The translations under genes were made by a program, and so were the position numbers. Shown here piece by piece: positions 16,305 to 26,336 of a stretch of 52,439 nt of DNA. A model generated the notes under the pieces. The model saw only the letters and a list, made by a program, of their open reading frames with translations, did not search any database and was not told the DNA's origin. The stretch's first letter is position 1. Every line of letters begins with the position of its first letter. The stretch comes from Deltaproteobacteria bacterium (GTDB taxonomy: Bacteria > Desulfobacterota > GWC2-55-46 > UBA9637), in the NCBI GenBank assembly GCA_016195725.1, contig JACPZB010000086.1, forward strand, positions 1 to 52,439, written 5' to 3'.

Positions 16305-17555
16305 ATATCCCGGCTTATCCTGATATAAAAGGCTTTGGTCCAAGATATGAACCTTAATCTTGCTGCCCTTTTTTACATCTTTAGCGTCCTCTGGAAGTAT
16401 TATAAGACAGTTGGCCTTGACCATGCTGCTCAGTATGCCTGCTCCCTGGCCCTCCAAAGGTGTGGCATAAAGTTGCCCTTTTTTGTCTTCAAGGACCGCC
16501 CTTACAAAGTGCATCCTGCCAGGTTTTTTATTTATGGATTTGGTGAGAATGGCAGTAAATGCCCTCTTAAAGATATCCTCCCTGCCTGTCATCTTTAGGA
16601 TTGCAGGCCTTGCAAACTGTTCAAATGCGACCATTGACGAGATAGGATTCCCTGGCAGGCCAAATGCAGGCTTGCCGCCGATAACACCAAATGCAAGGGG
16701 CTTGCCAGGCTTCATCGCTACCTTCCAAAACCTCATTTCAGAACCCATTTCTTTTAGAACATCCTTTACAAAATCAAAATCTCCTACAGATACGCCGCCA
16801 GAAGATATAATGCAGTCAGCTGTCAAACCAAACTCCAGTTTTTCCTGCAGGTCTTTTTTATTGTCTCTGGCCACACCGAGTTGAATAGGGATTGCGCCAC
16901 ATTCCATAATCTGGGCAGAAATAGCGTAGCTATTGCTGTTTATTATCTTGCCGCTTATTGGAGTTTCCTCTATCTCTACTAATTCGTCCCCTGTTGAAAG
17001 CACAGCAACCTGTGGCTTTTGATAGGCATATACATTAGATTTGCCTACGGCTGCGAGCATACCTATCTCAGCAGGCCGTATAACCATACCTTTTGTTAAA
17101 ACAATATCGCCTTTTTTAAAATCCTCTCCACCCCTCCTAATATTATCACCAGCCTTTGCCTCCTTAAAAATTTTTACTTCCGACTTTTGACCGCCGCCCG
17201 CTGACTTTTCTGTATTTTCTACCATTACAACCGCATCAGCGCCTTTTGGTATGGGGGCGCCTGTCATTATCCTTATTGTTTCTCCTTTTTTAATGGTCTT
17301 TTTTGCAGTATAGCCTGCTGGAAGGTCTTCTATCACTTGCAGGATAATAGGCCTATCCTTTGATGCCCCTTTTGTATCTATTGTCCTTACGGCATAGCCG
17401 TCCATTGCAGAATTATCCCAAGGCGGATTATCTATATAGGCAGATATATCCTCGCCCAGAACTCTTCCGAGGGTTGAAAGAATATTTATTCTTTCCATGC
17501 CGAGAGGCTTTATCTCGCTTAAAATTATTTCCAGGGCTGTTTCAACCGAAATCAT
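16302..17555 (-). CDS. moeA: Molybdopterin molybdenumtransferase MoeA
   Basis: MoeA inserts molybdate into adenylylated molybdopterin, the last common step of molybdenum cofactor synthesis. Visible blocks: DNSAMDGYAVR near the N-terminus, IMTGAPIPKGADAVVMVENT, the SSGGVSVGDFDFVKDVL MoCF-binding segment, and FGLPGNPISSMVAFEQFARP. Length 417 aa is standard with all four domains present. It starts at ATG 17555; no strong ribosome site is visible, but two TATAAT hexamers lie upstream on the minus strand. Other cofactor genes (moaD, moaE, mogA) are 25 kb away in this window. Confidence 0.94.
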   Translation of the reverse strand: MISVETALEIILSEIKPLGMERINILSTLGRVLGEDISAYIDNPPWDNSAMDGYAVRTIDTKGASKDRPIILQVIEDLPAGYTAKKTIKKGETIRIMTGAPIPKGADAVVMVENTEKSAGGGQKSEVKIFKEAKAGDNIRRGGEDFKKGDIVLTKGMVIRPAEIGMLAAVGKSNVYAYQKPQVAVLSTGDELVEIEETPISGKIINSNSYAISAQIMECGAIPIQLGVARDNKKDLQEKLEFGLTADCIISSGGVSVGDFDFVKDVLKEMGSEMRFWKVAMKPGKPLAFGVIGGKPAFGLPGNPISSMVAFEQFARPAILKMTGREDIFKRAFTAILTKSINKKPGRMHFVRAVLEDKKGQLYATPLEGQGAGILSSMVKANCLIILPEDAKDVKKGSKIKVHILDQSLLYQDKPGY

Positions 17556-17619
17556 ACTTTGCGTATTATAGGAGGGGGTGTTGCAGTATTATAGTATGAG
17601 CTATGCAATACTAAACACA

Positions 17620-18933
17620 CTAACCTTTCTGATTCACTGATATGGCTTCTGGCGTAGCTACTTTTTTAGCCCGCACAGGAACTACTAATTCAGTGCCGAC
17701 CTTCACATATTTCACACTCTTCAGTTTATTCAGATAAAGGATGGATTCTATGGAGGCGCTGTATCTTTTTGCGATGATTGATAGGGTTTCGCCCCTCTTT
17801 ATCTTATGCACCAGGAAATTAAGCCGTTCCTGAGGGGGTATGGCCGCAAAATTTACCTTAAACTTTTCTGCCTTTTCAGTTGGTAATTTTATTTCATATT
17901 CGGGTTCATTCGGCGGCGTGAACCATCTTAAGAGCTCGGGATTCAGTTCCTTTATTTCTTCAGCTGAACACTCACAGGCCTTTGCAATAACCCTCAAATC
18001 TGTTGCCCCTGGAATAGTAATCTTTGCATAGTCCAGCATGGGTTCGTATTCTATGTCCGTAAAGCCGTATCTTTCAGGCTCCTTGGCAATAAGCATGGCA
18101 GCGATATATTTTGGTATATAATCCCTCGTCTCCCTTTTCAAGGCCTTTTTCTGTTTTGCAACAATCCAGAAATCATCGGTTTTATACCTTTTTATGACCC
18201 TCATAATGCGCCCCTCTCCGGCATTATAGCTTGCTGCTGACAGGTGCCATGAGTTGAAGAGGCCGTATAGATCCTTCAAATATCGGGCAGCCGCCCATGT
18301 TGCCTTTTCAGGATCCCTTCTTTCATCTACCCACATCTCTATGGTAAGGCCATATTTTCTCCCCGTCCATTTCATAAACTGCCACATGCCAACTGCCCGC
18401 GCCCTTGATCTGGCATTGGGGTTAAAGCCGCTCTCTATGAGGGCGAGATACGCAAGGTCTTCAGGGAGGCCGTTCTGCCGGAAGATATCCCTCACCATGG
18501 GGAGGTACCTTTCAGACCTGGTAAGCCATTTTTCAAAATATTTCCTCCCCCTTGTTTGGAAATATTTTATAAAAAGTTCCACCTTGTCATTGACAACAAC
18601 AGGCACATCGTATGTTATCGCTTCTTCTTCATTTGGCGTTTCTGCCGCCATTTCATCAAGCCTTTGAAGATACTGGCCTTCTTCCTCAGAGACTTGGTCT
18701 TGTCCTTTATTTTCGCGAACTTCTTGGGATGCAGTCCTCTGCTGTTCCATGGCTGCAATAAGGGCGGCTTCATCTGGCGAAAAGATTGTGGGAGTAATCG
18801 TGTCGATGGCAAAGACAGATGAGACATAGAAAGATAAGAAAAGTGAAATGAGCAATGAGAACAAAACAATGAAAAAATTTATTCCTATTTTCTGATTTTT
18901 TATTTCTAATTTCTGCACTTTTAGGTTCACCAC
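17620..18933 (-). CDS. MltD-like membrane-bound lytic murein transglycosylase with LysM
   Basis: Cleaves the MurNAc-GlcNAc bond of peptidoglycan to 1,6-anhydro products in the periplasm. The SLT catalytic region includes ALIESGFNPNARSRARAVG, with the catalytic Glu, then MWQFMKWTGRKYGL and NAGEGRI. One C-terminal LysM (HKIKRGETLSIIAKRY) binds glycan. Residues about 1-42 form the signal region (INFFIVLFSLLISLFLSFYV). That whole region is encoded by an array of 7-nt words with inverted arms. The start is GTG 18933 (or the next GTG), overlapping the upstream radical SAM gene by seven bases. Length 437 aa fits MltD with fewer LysM copies than E. coli. Confidence 0.88.
   Translation of the reverse strand: MVNLKVQKLEIKNQKIGINFFIVLFSLLISLFLSFYVSSVFAIDTITPTIFSPDEAALIAAMEQQRTASQEVRENKGQDQVSEEEGQYLQRLDEMAAETPNEEEAITYDVPVVVNDKVELFIKYFQTRGRKYFEKWLTRSERYLPMVRDIFRQNGLPEDLAYLALIESGFNPNARSRARAVGMWQFMKWTGRKYGLTIEMWVDERRDPEKATWAAARYLKDLYGLFNSWHLSAASYNAGEGRIMRVIKRYKTDDFWIVAKQKKALKRETRDYIPKYIAAMLIAKEPERYGFTDIEYEPMLDYAKITIPGATDLRVIAKACECSAEEIKELNPELLRWFTPPNEPEYEIKLPTEKAEKFKVNFAAIPPQERLNFLVHKIKRGETLSIIAKRYSASIESILYLNKLKSVKYVKVGTELVVPVRAKKVATPEAISVNQKG
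18814..18920. repeat. 7-nt phased element encoding the transglycosylase signal peptide
   Basis: On the plus strand words run in one register: GACAGAT, GAGACAT, AGAAAGA, TAAGAAA, AGTGAAA, TGAGCAA, TGAGAAC, then after a short centre TATTTTC, TGATTTT, TTATTTC, TAATTTC, TGCACTT. The purine-rich and pyrimidine-rich halves are approximately inverse complements. It covers the start-proximal codons of the gene. Confidence 0.65.
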
Positions 18934-20435
18934 TTCATGTCTGTTTTTGCTGTATTCAGTTTTGCCAATGCGCCGCTTATTTCCAACTGTCTGAACTTTT
19001 CCTTTATATCCTCCGCTGTCTTCTTTGCAGCAAGCTCTATCTGTTTACCTTTCTCTGTAATCGCCCTCGTATATTCAAGGAAGTATTCATTTTTCTTTGC
19101 CCATTTTTTTGTAAGATTTCTGCCATAGAGCTTGATGGATACATTGAACATGTGCAGTTTCACGGCCCTTTTTATTATCTGGCCTATGGAGTAAAATTTA
19201 GCTGTTGCCTTCAAGGTTTCAGATTGGAGTTCATGATAGGTCATTTTCTTTGGTTCAAACACCACATGATGAGCGTCATAGAGACTCCAGTCTTTTGATA
19301 TGAACCTGTCCTGCTTTTCCATCTCACGGAAAAAGCTGGTGCCCGGCAGAGGCGTCAATATCATAAACTGGACAGACTCAAGGTCATTCTTTTTTGCAAA
19401 GGCAACGGTCTGGCGGATTGTATCAACTGTATCGCTATCTGAACCAAATACAAACATCCCGTGAATGCGGATGCCGTAATCATGGAGTTTTTTGATGCAT
19501 TTTTCAATGTCTTCAACAGACTGCTTTTTATTGTACGCCTTTAATGTTTCAGGATTTATAGACTCAAAACCAATATAGACTGTATGACAATTGGAGTCCC
19601 TCATCAGTTCAAGGAGTTCAGGGTCTTTTGCAACATCAACCCTGACTTGGGCTGTCCATGTGGGGGTTAACCCTTTTTCTATCATAAGTTTTAAGAGTTC
19701 TTTTGTCCTCTTCTTGTGTGCTGTAAAATTATCGTCATAGAAGAACACCCATCCGCCGCCGTTATCCTTGTGAAGTTGAAGTTCCTCTATTACTCTTTCT
19801 TTGCTCCTGAACCTGTATTGCTGACCAAACATACCTGTTACAGAGCAAAAGCTGCAATCATAAGGACACCCTCTGGATGTCATTATAGGAGTTATCTCTA
19901 AATGTTTGCGCGCCTCTTTCTCAAGCCCTTTAACTATTGAAAAATCCGGGCATGGAAGCTTATCCAGTTCTTTGCAATAGGAAACTGTCTTATTGTGGAT
20001 TACCTCCTCGCCTCTTTTATAGGAAAGTCCAGGGATTGCCTCAAAGCCATCGCCGGTTTCAACGGCCTTTATAAAATCAACTATGTTCTCATCCGCCTCT
20101 CCACGCAGCACATAATCGCATGATTCCAATGCCTCGTCAGGCATATATGTCACATGAGGGCCTCCCATAAATACGGGTATCCCCGCCTTTTTAACAAGTT
20201 TCGCTATCTCATATGCCCTTGTAGAGGTTGATGTGATTGTTGATATGCCTACTGCGTCTGCGGTAAGCACATCCTCTATGTCTAATTCTCCCACTGCCTC
20301 TACATAACTTTTTACATTATACCCCTTCTCTTTGAGAATTGTCCCAAGAAGGACAGTGCCAAGTCTTGGCAATGGCATCCTGCTGAAAATATGAAAATCT
20401 GGCGGTTTTGGTTCTATAAATACTATCTTTTTCAA
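18927..20435 (-). CDS. B12-binding domain radical SAM protein
   Basis: Residues about 1-140 resemble a cobalamin-binding Rossmann domain (LPRLGTVLLGTILKEKGY; GISTITSTSTRAYEIAKLV). The radical SAM core follows with the 4Fe-4S cluster motif CPYDCSFC at about residue 195. Such proteins carry out methylations or other radical chemistry on lipids, cofactors or natural products; the substrate cannot be assigned. The C-terminal 60 residues are charged and helical. The track start is 20486, but TTG 20435 directly follows AGGAGG at ideal spacing and begins with the typical KKIVFIEPKPP, so it is preferred (502 aa). It lies upstream of the transglycosylase gene, overlapping it by seven bases. Confidence 0.85.
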   Translation of the reverse strand: MKKIVFIEPKPPDFHIFSRMPLPRLGTVLLGTILKEKGYNVKSYVEAVGELDIEDVLTADAVGISTITSTSTRAYEIAKLVKKAGIPVFMGGPHVTYMPDEALESCDYVLRGEADENIVDFIKAVETGDGFEAIPGLSYKRGEEVIHNKTVSYCKELDKLPCPDFSIVKGLEKEARKHLEITPIMTSRGCPYDCSFCSVTGMFGQQYRFRSKERVIEELQLHKDNGGGWVFFYDDNFTAHKKRTKELLKLMIEKGLTPTWTAQVRVDVAKDPELLELMRDSNCHTVYIGFESINPETLKAYNKKQSVEDIEKCIKKLHDYGIRIHGMFVFGSDSDTVDTIRQTVAFAKKNDLESVQFMILTPLPGTSFFREMEKQDRFISKDWSLYDAHHVVFEPKKMTYHELQSETLKATAKFYSIGQIIKRAVKLHMFNVSIKLYGRNLTKKWAKKNEYFLEYTRAITEKGKQIELAAKKTAEDIKEKFRQLEISGALAKLNTAKTDMKW

Positions 20436-20505
20436 TGAAAACCTCCTTATGGCAAGTCTAACATACCTATGGGCAATATACCCCATGAGAGCTTAATTTC
20501 TGTTG

Positions 20506-20534
20506 ATACTACTGTATTAGTCCAGTTTTGTCAA
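20506..20534 (-). promoter_or_regulatory. Sigma70-type promoter for the radical SAM-transglycosylase pair
   Basis: Read on the minus strand, TTGACA (20534-20529) and TAGTAT (20511-20506) are separated by 17 bases, about 70 bases upstream of the TTG start. Confidence 0.65.
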
Positions 20535-20682
20535 GGCTAAAAATCTTAGAGATATTCAATGTCTGTTATAAAAAGCATCGCTGGGCAATAATTAGGTTGC
20601 TTTTTATTATGAGGCAATGGGATGAAATTTATTTCACATTTTATTTGATTTGTGTTACCTATTGTATACAGTAGGTATTTCG

Positions 20683-20925
20683 TTTACGCTCAAAAACGTC
20701 TCGTCATTGCAAGCCCAAGGCGAAGCAATCTATGGATTTGTGGAGCCCGTTCCGAGCAAATAGCGGAATCTCTCTGCTTCTTCTTTTCGGAAATGAAATT
20801 GTTAAGCGTAGCATGTAGTTTGCTTTGCTCCGATATTACATCGTGGCCCGTAACCGCTACTACTCCTCGCAATGACAATTTTAGCTGTGAGGGCAATGGT
20901 GCAGATGGACGTTTTTTAGCGTGAA
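20683..20925. repeat. MITE-like 243-bp element with nested inverted repeats
   Basis: The ends TTTACGCTCAAAAACGTC and GACGTTTTTTAGCGTGAA are inverted repeats (16 of 18 positions). Nested inside is a second pair, CGTCATTGCAAGCCCAAGGC... and ...CTCCTCGCAATGAC, like the common CGTCATTGCGAGG / CCTCGCAATGACG bacterial repeat. No plausible long ORF lies inside. It fills most of the 500-bp gap 20436-20935 and ends ten bases before the mfd start codon. The rest of the gap holds the minus-strand promoter and leader of the radical SAM gene; I see nothing else. Confidence 0.7.
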
Positions 20926-20935
20926 ATGATTAATT

Positions 20936-23900
20936 GTGGTTGTTTCTTCACCTGATAACACATTTCACAGGGCATTAGAGGGTATAAAATCTCTAAAGCG
21001 AGAGGAGAGGTCTGCCCTGACAGGCCTTTTGGGTTCATCCAAGGCCTTTTTTATTGCCTCCGTCTTTGAAAATATAAACAGAACAATTTTAGTAATAGCC
21101 TCTGCACAGGAAGAAGCAGAGAACTTTGCAAAAGATATAAATTTTTTCCTCAGAAAAGATATCGCCCTTTTCTATCCCTCATGGGAGGTTTTGCCATTTG
21201 AGGCACAGTCTCCCCATCCTGACATAATCGCTGCCAGAATAGATATTCTCTATAAAACCTCCCAGAAACACCCGCGTATAATTGTTGCAACACCTCCTGC
21301 CCTTATGCGGAGGGTAATTCCAAAGAACGTCTTGCTATCATCTGTGCAGATTTTTGAGGTTGGGAAGGAGGTAAACAGGGATGAAGTTTTGCAAAGGCTT
21401 TTAGAGATTGGCTACTCAAGGGCTGCTATGGTTGAGGAAAGAGGGGAGATGAGGATTGCCGGTGGGATACTGGATATCTTTCCCCCATCATATTCTGCTC
21501 CACTTAGAATTGAATTTTTCGGAAACGAGGTTGAGGCCATAAGAACCTTTGATATTGCAACCCAGAGGTCCAAGGAAATGGTCACAGAGGCTGTAATATT
21601 CCCTGCAAGGGAGATTAAATTTTCAAAAGATGCAAAAGAAATGGCCTCGGATAGGCTCAGGAAAAGGGCCGAGGAAATGGAACTTTCCAGGGATGTAAGA
21701 GAATCTATTGCAGATAGAATACGGGATGGCCTTATATTTTCTGGGATAGATTTTCTCTTGCCTCTTTTTTATCAAAGACTGGATAGATTTTTTGACTATC
21801 TGCCAGATGATTGCATTCCTTTTCTTGACAATATAGATGATATAAATCAAGTAGCCAATGAATTTGAAAACGAGATAATGGATGGGAAAACAAGGGTCGA
21901 ACAAAAGAGGCAGTTTTTTGTAGAACCAGAAAAGCTCTATATGTCCATAACTGAATTTAAGTCCGCGTTTGACAAAATGGGCATGGTTACAATTGAGGCA
22001 TTTTCCCACCACCATTTTCTCCCTCGCACCCCGCCTAGCAGGGACAAGGGGGGATGGATAGAGGAAGAGGGCAAAGGCATGTTTGAATTTTCTACAGAAT
22101 CCAATCTTGACATAAGGCAAGATATTTCAACCATAAAACATGTCCCTGCAGACTTTAATCAGGGAGAGGAAATCCTTAAACCCCTCGCAGACAGGATAAA
22201 GAACTGGCAAACTCTCGGCTGGGGCGTATTTATGGTCTGCCATACATCTGGTCAGGCAGAGAGATTAAAGGAGTTGCTGGATGGTTATAATTTGTTTCCA
22301 ACAGTAGTGAGCAGTGAGCAGCAAGCAGTAAGCAGTAAAAATATCCTGCGCCTAACACCTTTAACCTATAACCAATCACCTGCTTTTTCAATAATCATCG
22401 GTGATTTAAGCTCTGGTTTTCGTTTTCCATTTTTCAAACTTGCTTTTATTACAGAAGATGAGGTATTCGGGCAGAGGATTAAGAGGAGAGAGCCCCCTTC
22501 CAGTAAAGTAGCTGTATTCCTGACACAACTCCAGGACTTAAATGTCGGCGATTTTATTGTACATACCATGCACGGCATTGGACTTTATAAGGGGCTTAAG
22601 AGGCTTAAGATAGGGGATAGAGAAAATGATTTTCTTATTCTGGAATATCAGGGAGGGGACAAGTTATATCTGCCTGTTCAGAAATTAAATCTTGCAGGTA
22701 AATATCATGGCGTGGAAGGAAAAACTCCGGAAATAGATAAGCTCGGCTCAACAAGATGGGAAAAGGCAAAGAACAGGGTAAAAAAGGCTGTTGAGGAGAT
22801 GGCAAATGACCTGCTTAAGCTGTATGCACAAAGGAAGGTGGTTGAGGGTTTTTCTTTTTCCAGGGGAGAAAGGCTCTTCTCGGAGTTTGAGGCGTCTTTT
22901 GAATACGACGAGACCCCTGACCAGACCAATGCCATTGAGGATGTGCTCAAGGATATGGAGGAACCAAAGCCGATGGATAGGCTCATCTGCGGCGATGTTG
23001 GTTATGGCAAGACAGAGGTTGGCATGAGGGCTGCTTTCAAGGCTGTGCTGGACAATAAGCAAGCGGCGGTTCTTGTGCCAACCACTGTGCTTGCCCAGCA
23101 GCACTATCTTACCTTTAAAAACAGATTTGCCGCATATCCTGTAGTTATAGATATTTTAAGTCGTTTTAGAAGTCCTAAAGAACAGAAAGAGACCTTGAAA
23201 AAACTTGCCAGCGGAGAGGTGGATATAATCATCGGCACCCACAGGCTTTTGCAAAAGGATGTTGTATTTAAGGAATTGGGCCTGATTATTGTTGATGAGG
23301 AGCACAGATTCGGGGTGAGCCATAAAGAGAGGCTAAAGCAGATGCGAAAACAGGTAGATGTTTTGACTTTGACCGCAACACCCATTCCAAGAACGTTACA
23401 TATGTCTCTTGCAGGCATAAGGGACTTAAGCATAATAAATACGCCGCCTGAAGACAGGCTTGCCACAAAGACTGTTGTTGCAAGATTTGATGACGACCTG
23501 ATAAAAGATGCCATAAGAAGAGAACTATCCAGAGGCGGCCAGGTATTTTTTGTTCACAACAGGGTGCAAAGCATTGGAGCAATGGCAGATTATCTAAAAA
23601 GGATTGTCCCTGAGGCAAAAATTGGCATAGCCCACGGCCAGATGAAAGAAAAGGATTTGGAAAAGGTAATGACCGCTTTTGTAAACAAAGATTACGATAT
23701 GCTCATTTCCACCTCAATTATAGAATCAGGGCTTGATATACCATCAGCCAATACAATTTTGATAAATCGGGCAGACAGATTCGGCCTTGCAGAGATATAT
23801 CAACTGCGGGGAAGGGTGGGCAGAAGCAGCCACAGGGCGTATGCGTACCTTTTGACGCCGCCTGAATTAACATTAACACCGGATGCAAAAAAGCGGCTCA

Positions 23901-24526
23901 AGGTACTTCAGGAATTAAGCGACCTCGGCGCTGGCTTCAGGCTTGCTGCATATGATTTAGAGATAAGGGGCGCCGGTGAACTCCTCGGGGCCAAACAATC
24001 AGGCCAGATTGCAGAGGTCGGTTTTGAGATGTATACACAGCTTCTGGAGGAGTCTATAAAAGAATTGAAGGGAGAAAAGACAGAAAAGGAGATTGAGCCT
24101 GAGATAAATCTCAAGGTATCTGCATATATCCCTGTGGAGTATATCCCGGAAGAAAGGCAGAGGCTTAATATGTATAAAAGGATTGCCTCTTCTGTATCTG
24201 AGGAAGATATAACCAAACTCAAAGAAGAGATAGAGGATAGATTCGGTGATATCCCTGATTTGGTAGACAGGTTGTTTAAAATAATGGGGATAAAGCTTTT
24301 GCTGAAAAAACTCAAGATAACTGAACTTTCTCAGAAAGGGGATTGTATTTATATGACATTTGCAAGCAATACCAGTGTGGAACCGCAACGATTATTAGAG
24401 CTTATAAAAAGGGAACCTAAAAGATATAGGCTCATGCCCGACTCAAAATGCGTTGTCCTTTTAGGAAAAGAAAAGGAGTTTTGGGATGAAATAAGAAACA
24501 TACTGCAATCAATAATAAACCCATAG
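20936..24526 (+). CDS. mfd: Transcription-repair coupling factor Mfd
   Basis: Mfd releases RNA polymerase stalled at lesions and recruits UvrA. The N-terminal UvrB-like part (about 1-350), the RNA-polymerase-interaction domain (FIVHTMHGIGLYKGLKRL) and the RecG-like translocase are visible: Walker A CGDVGYGKTEVGMRAAFKA (about 684), DEEHRFG (about 785), TATPIPRTLHMSLAGIRDLS, and the motif VI region INRADRFGLAEIYQLRGRVG. Length 1196 aa. GTG 20936 is the only early start (a stop lies three codons before) and it lacks a clear ribosome site. Two in-frame insertions are evident: PRTPPSRDKGG near 22030 and SSEQQAVSSK onward near 22306, both repeat-derived and upstream of the translocase. Confidence 0.95.
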   Translation: MVVSSPDNTFHRALEGIKSLKREERSALTGLLGSSKAFFIASVFENINRTILVIASAQEEAENFAKDINFFLRKDIALFYPSWEVLPFEAQSPHPDIIAARIDILYKTSQKHPRIIVATPPALMRRVIPKNVLLSSVQIFEVGKEVNRDEVLQRLLEIGYSRAAMVEERGEMRIAGGILDIFPPSYSAPLRIEFFGNEVEAIRTFDIATQRSKEMVTEAVIFPAREIKFSKDAKEMASDRLRKRAEEMELSRDVRESIADRIRDGLIFSGIDFLLPLFYQRLDRFFDYLPDDCIPFLDNIDDINQVANEFENEIMDGKTRVEQKRQFFVEPEKLYMSITEFKSAFDKMGMVTIEAFSHHHFLPRTPPSRDKGGWIEEEGKGMFEFSTESNLDIRQDISTIKHVPADFNQGEEILKPLADRIKNWQTLGWGVFMVCHTSGQAERLKELLDGYNLFPTVVSSEQQAVSSKNILRLTPLTYNQSPAFSIIIGDLSSGFRFPFFKLAFITEDEVFGQRIKRREPPSSKVAVFLTQLQDLNVGDFIVHTMHGIGLYKGLKRLKIGDRENDFLILEYQGGDKLYLPVQKLNLAGKYHGVEGKTPEIDKLGSTRWEKAKNRVKKAVEEMANDLLKLYAQRKVVEGFSFSRGERLFSEFEASFEYDETPDQTNAIEDVLKDMEEPKPMDRLICGDVGYGKTEVGMRAAFKAVLDNKQAAVLVPTTVLAQQHYLTFKNRFAAYPVVIDILSRFRSPKEQKETLKKLASGEVDIIIGTHRLLQKDVVFKELGLIIVDEEHRFGVSHKERLKQMRKQVDVLTLTATPIPRTLHMSLAGIRDLSIINTPPEDRLATKTVVARFDDDLIKDAIRRELSRGGQVFFVHNRVQSIGAMADYLKRIVPEAKIGIAHGQMKEKDLEKVMTAFVNKDYDMLISTSIIESGLDIPSANTILINRADRFGLAEIYQLRGRVGRSSHRAYAYLLTPPELTLTPDAKKRLKVLQELSDLGAGFRLAAYDLEIRGAGELLGAKQSGQIAEVGFEMYTQLLEESIKELKGEKTEKEIEPEINLKVSAYIPVEYIPEERQRLNMYKRIASSVSEEDITKLKEEIEDRFGDIPDLVDRLFKIMGIKLLLKKLKITELSQKGDCIYMTFASNTSVEPQRLLELIKREPKRYRLMPDSKCVVLLGKEKEFWDEIRNILQSIINP
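22022..22056. repeat. C-rich/G-rich repeat inserted in mfd
   Basis: CACCCCGCCTAGCAGGGACAAGGGGGG lies in frame and encodes PRTPPSRDKGG in a poorly conserved part of Mfd. It resembles the CCCC...GGGG palindrome in the kinase fusion gene at 7616. Confidence 0.45.
22306..22387. repeat. 7-nt phased element inserted in mfd
   Basis: AGTGAGC, AGTGAGC, AGCAAGC, AGTAAGC, AGTAAAA, then CCTAACA-like words (CTAACAC, CTTTAAC, CTATAAC, CAATCAC) also spaced seven. The halves are only loosely inverse complements. It encodes SSEQQAVSSKNILRLTPLTY with no frame disruption. Confidence 0.65.
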
Positions 24527-24571
24527 CCTAATAGCCCATTATTTTTATCCTTTATTTTTACCTTTCTATAA

Positions 24572-25795
<1,224 letters not shown>

Positions 25796-25810
25796 GAACA
25801 AGAACAATTA

Positions 25811-25873
25811 TGAATTACAAATTACGAATTACGAATTTACTGTTCTAATTCCTAATTCCTAATTCTTAATTCT
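25811..25873. repeat. 7-nt phased inverted element between tgt and yajC
   Basis: Nine words in register: TGAATTA, CAAATTA, CGAATTA, CGAATTT, ACTGTTC, TAATTCC, TAATTCC, TAATTCT, TAATTCT. Left and right arms pair. It ends about ten bases before the yajC ribosome site. Confidence 0.8.
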
Positions 25874-25896
25874 AATTAAAAAAAGGAGGTATAAAA

Positions 25897-26217
25897 GTGT
25901 TAAATCTTGTTTCAGTTGCATTCGCAGCAGATGAGGCAGCGCCAGCAGCAGGGTCTATGGGACAGTTCTTGAGTTTTGCCCCGTTAGTCATACTTTTTGT
26001 AATCTTTTATTTTCTCCTTATAAGACCTCAGCAAAAAAAGGCAAAGGAACATAGGGAGATGGTTGCCGAGCTTGAAAAAGGCAATATGGTTGTCACCTCA
26101 GGGGGCATCCATGGAACCATTACGGGGGTAGCAGAAGATACTGTTACCGTAGAGATTGCGGAGAATGTAAGGGTTAAGGTGGGTAAGGAATATGTAGTTT
26201 CTAAGAAAAAGAAATAG
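25897..26217 (+). CDS. yajC: Preprotein translocase accessory subunit YajC
   Basis: YajC is a small inner-membrane partner of SecDF and YidC. The 106-residue product has a short periplasmic start, one transmembrane helix (FLSFAPLVILFVIFYFLLI), the family motif RPQQKKAKEHREMV and a cytoplasmic KOW-like tail (VVTSGGIHGTITGV). GTG 25897 follows AGGAGGT at ideal spacing. Classic position between tgt and secD. Repeat elements lie on both sides, so the operon spacing is wider than usual. Confidence 0.93.
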   Translation: MLNLVSVAFAADEAAPAAGSMGQFLSFAPLVILFVIFYFLLIRPQQKKAKEHREMVAELEKGNMVVTSGGIHGTITGVAEDTVTVEIAENVRVKVGKEYVVSKKKK

Positions 26218-26224
26218 ATGGCTA

Positions 26225-26322
26225 ATATCAAATGTCAAAGCTCAAAGCTCAAAAGTAAAAACATAAGGTTTGAGACTCAAGGTTACCTTTGATATTTAGA
26301 TTTTGACATTTGAACTTTTTGT
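26225..26322. repeat. 7-nt phased element between yajC and secD
   Basis: Fourteen 7-nt words: ATATCAA, ATGTCAA, AGCTCAA, AGCTCAA ... TTTGATA, TTTAGAT, TTTGACA, TTTGAAC, TTTTTGT. TCAA-rich left and TTGA-rich right halves are inverse complements. It ends about 15 bases before the secD start. Confidence 0.75.
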
Positions 26323-26336
26323 TAGGGGGGGTTGCA

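Noticed and set aside
22748-23104. Minus-strand ORFs of 93-165 aa within mfd
   Set aside because: Antisense shadows of a well-conserved gene with no ribosome sites or family signatures.
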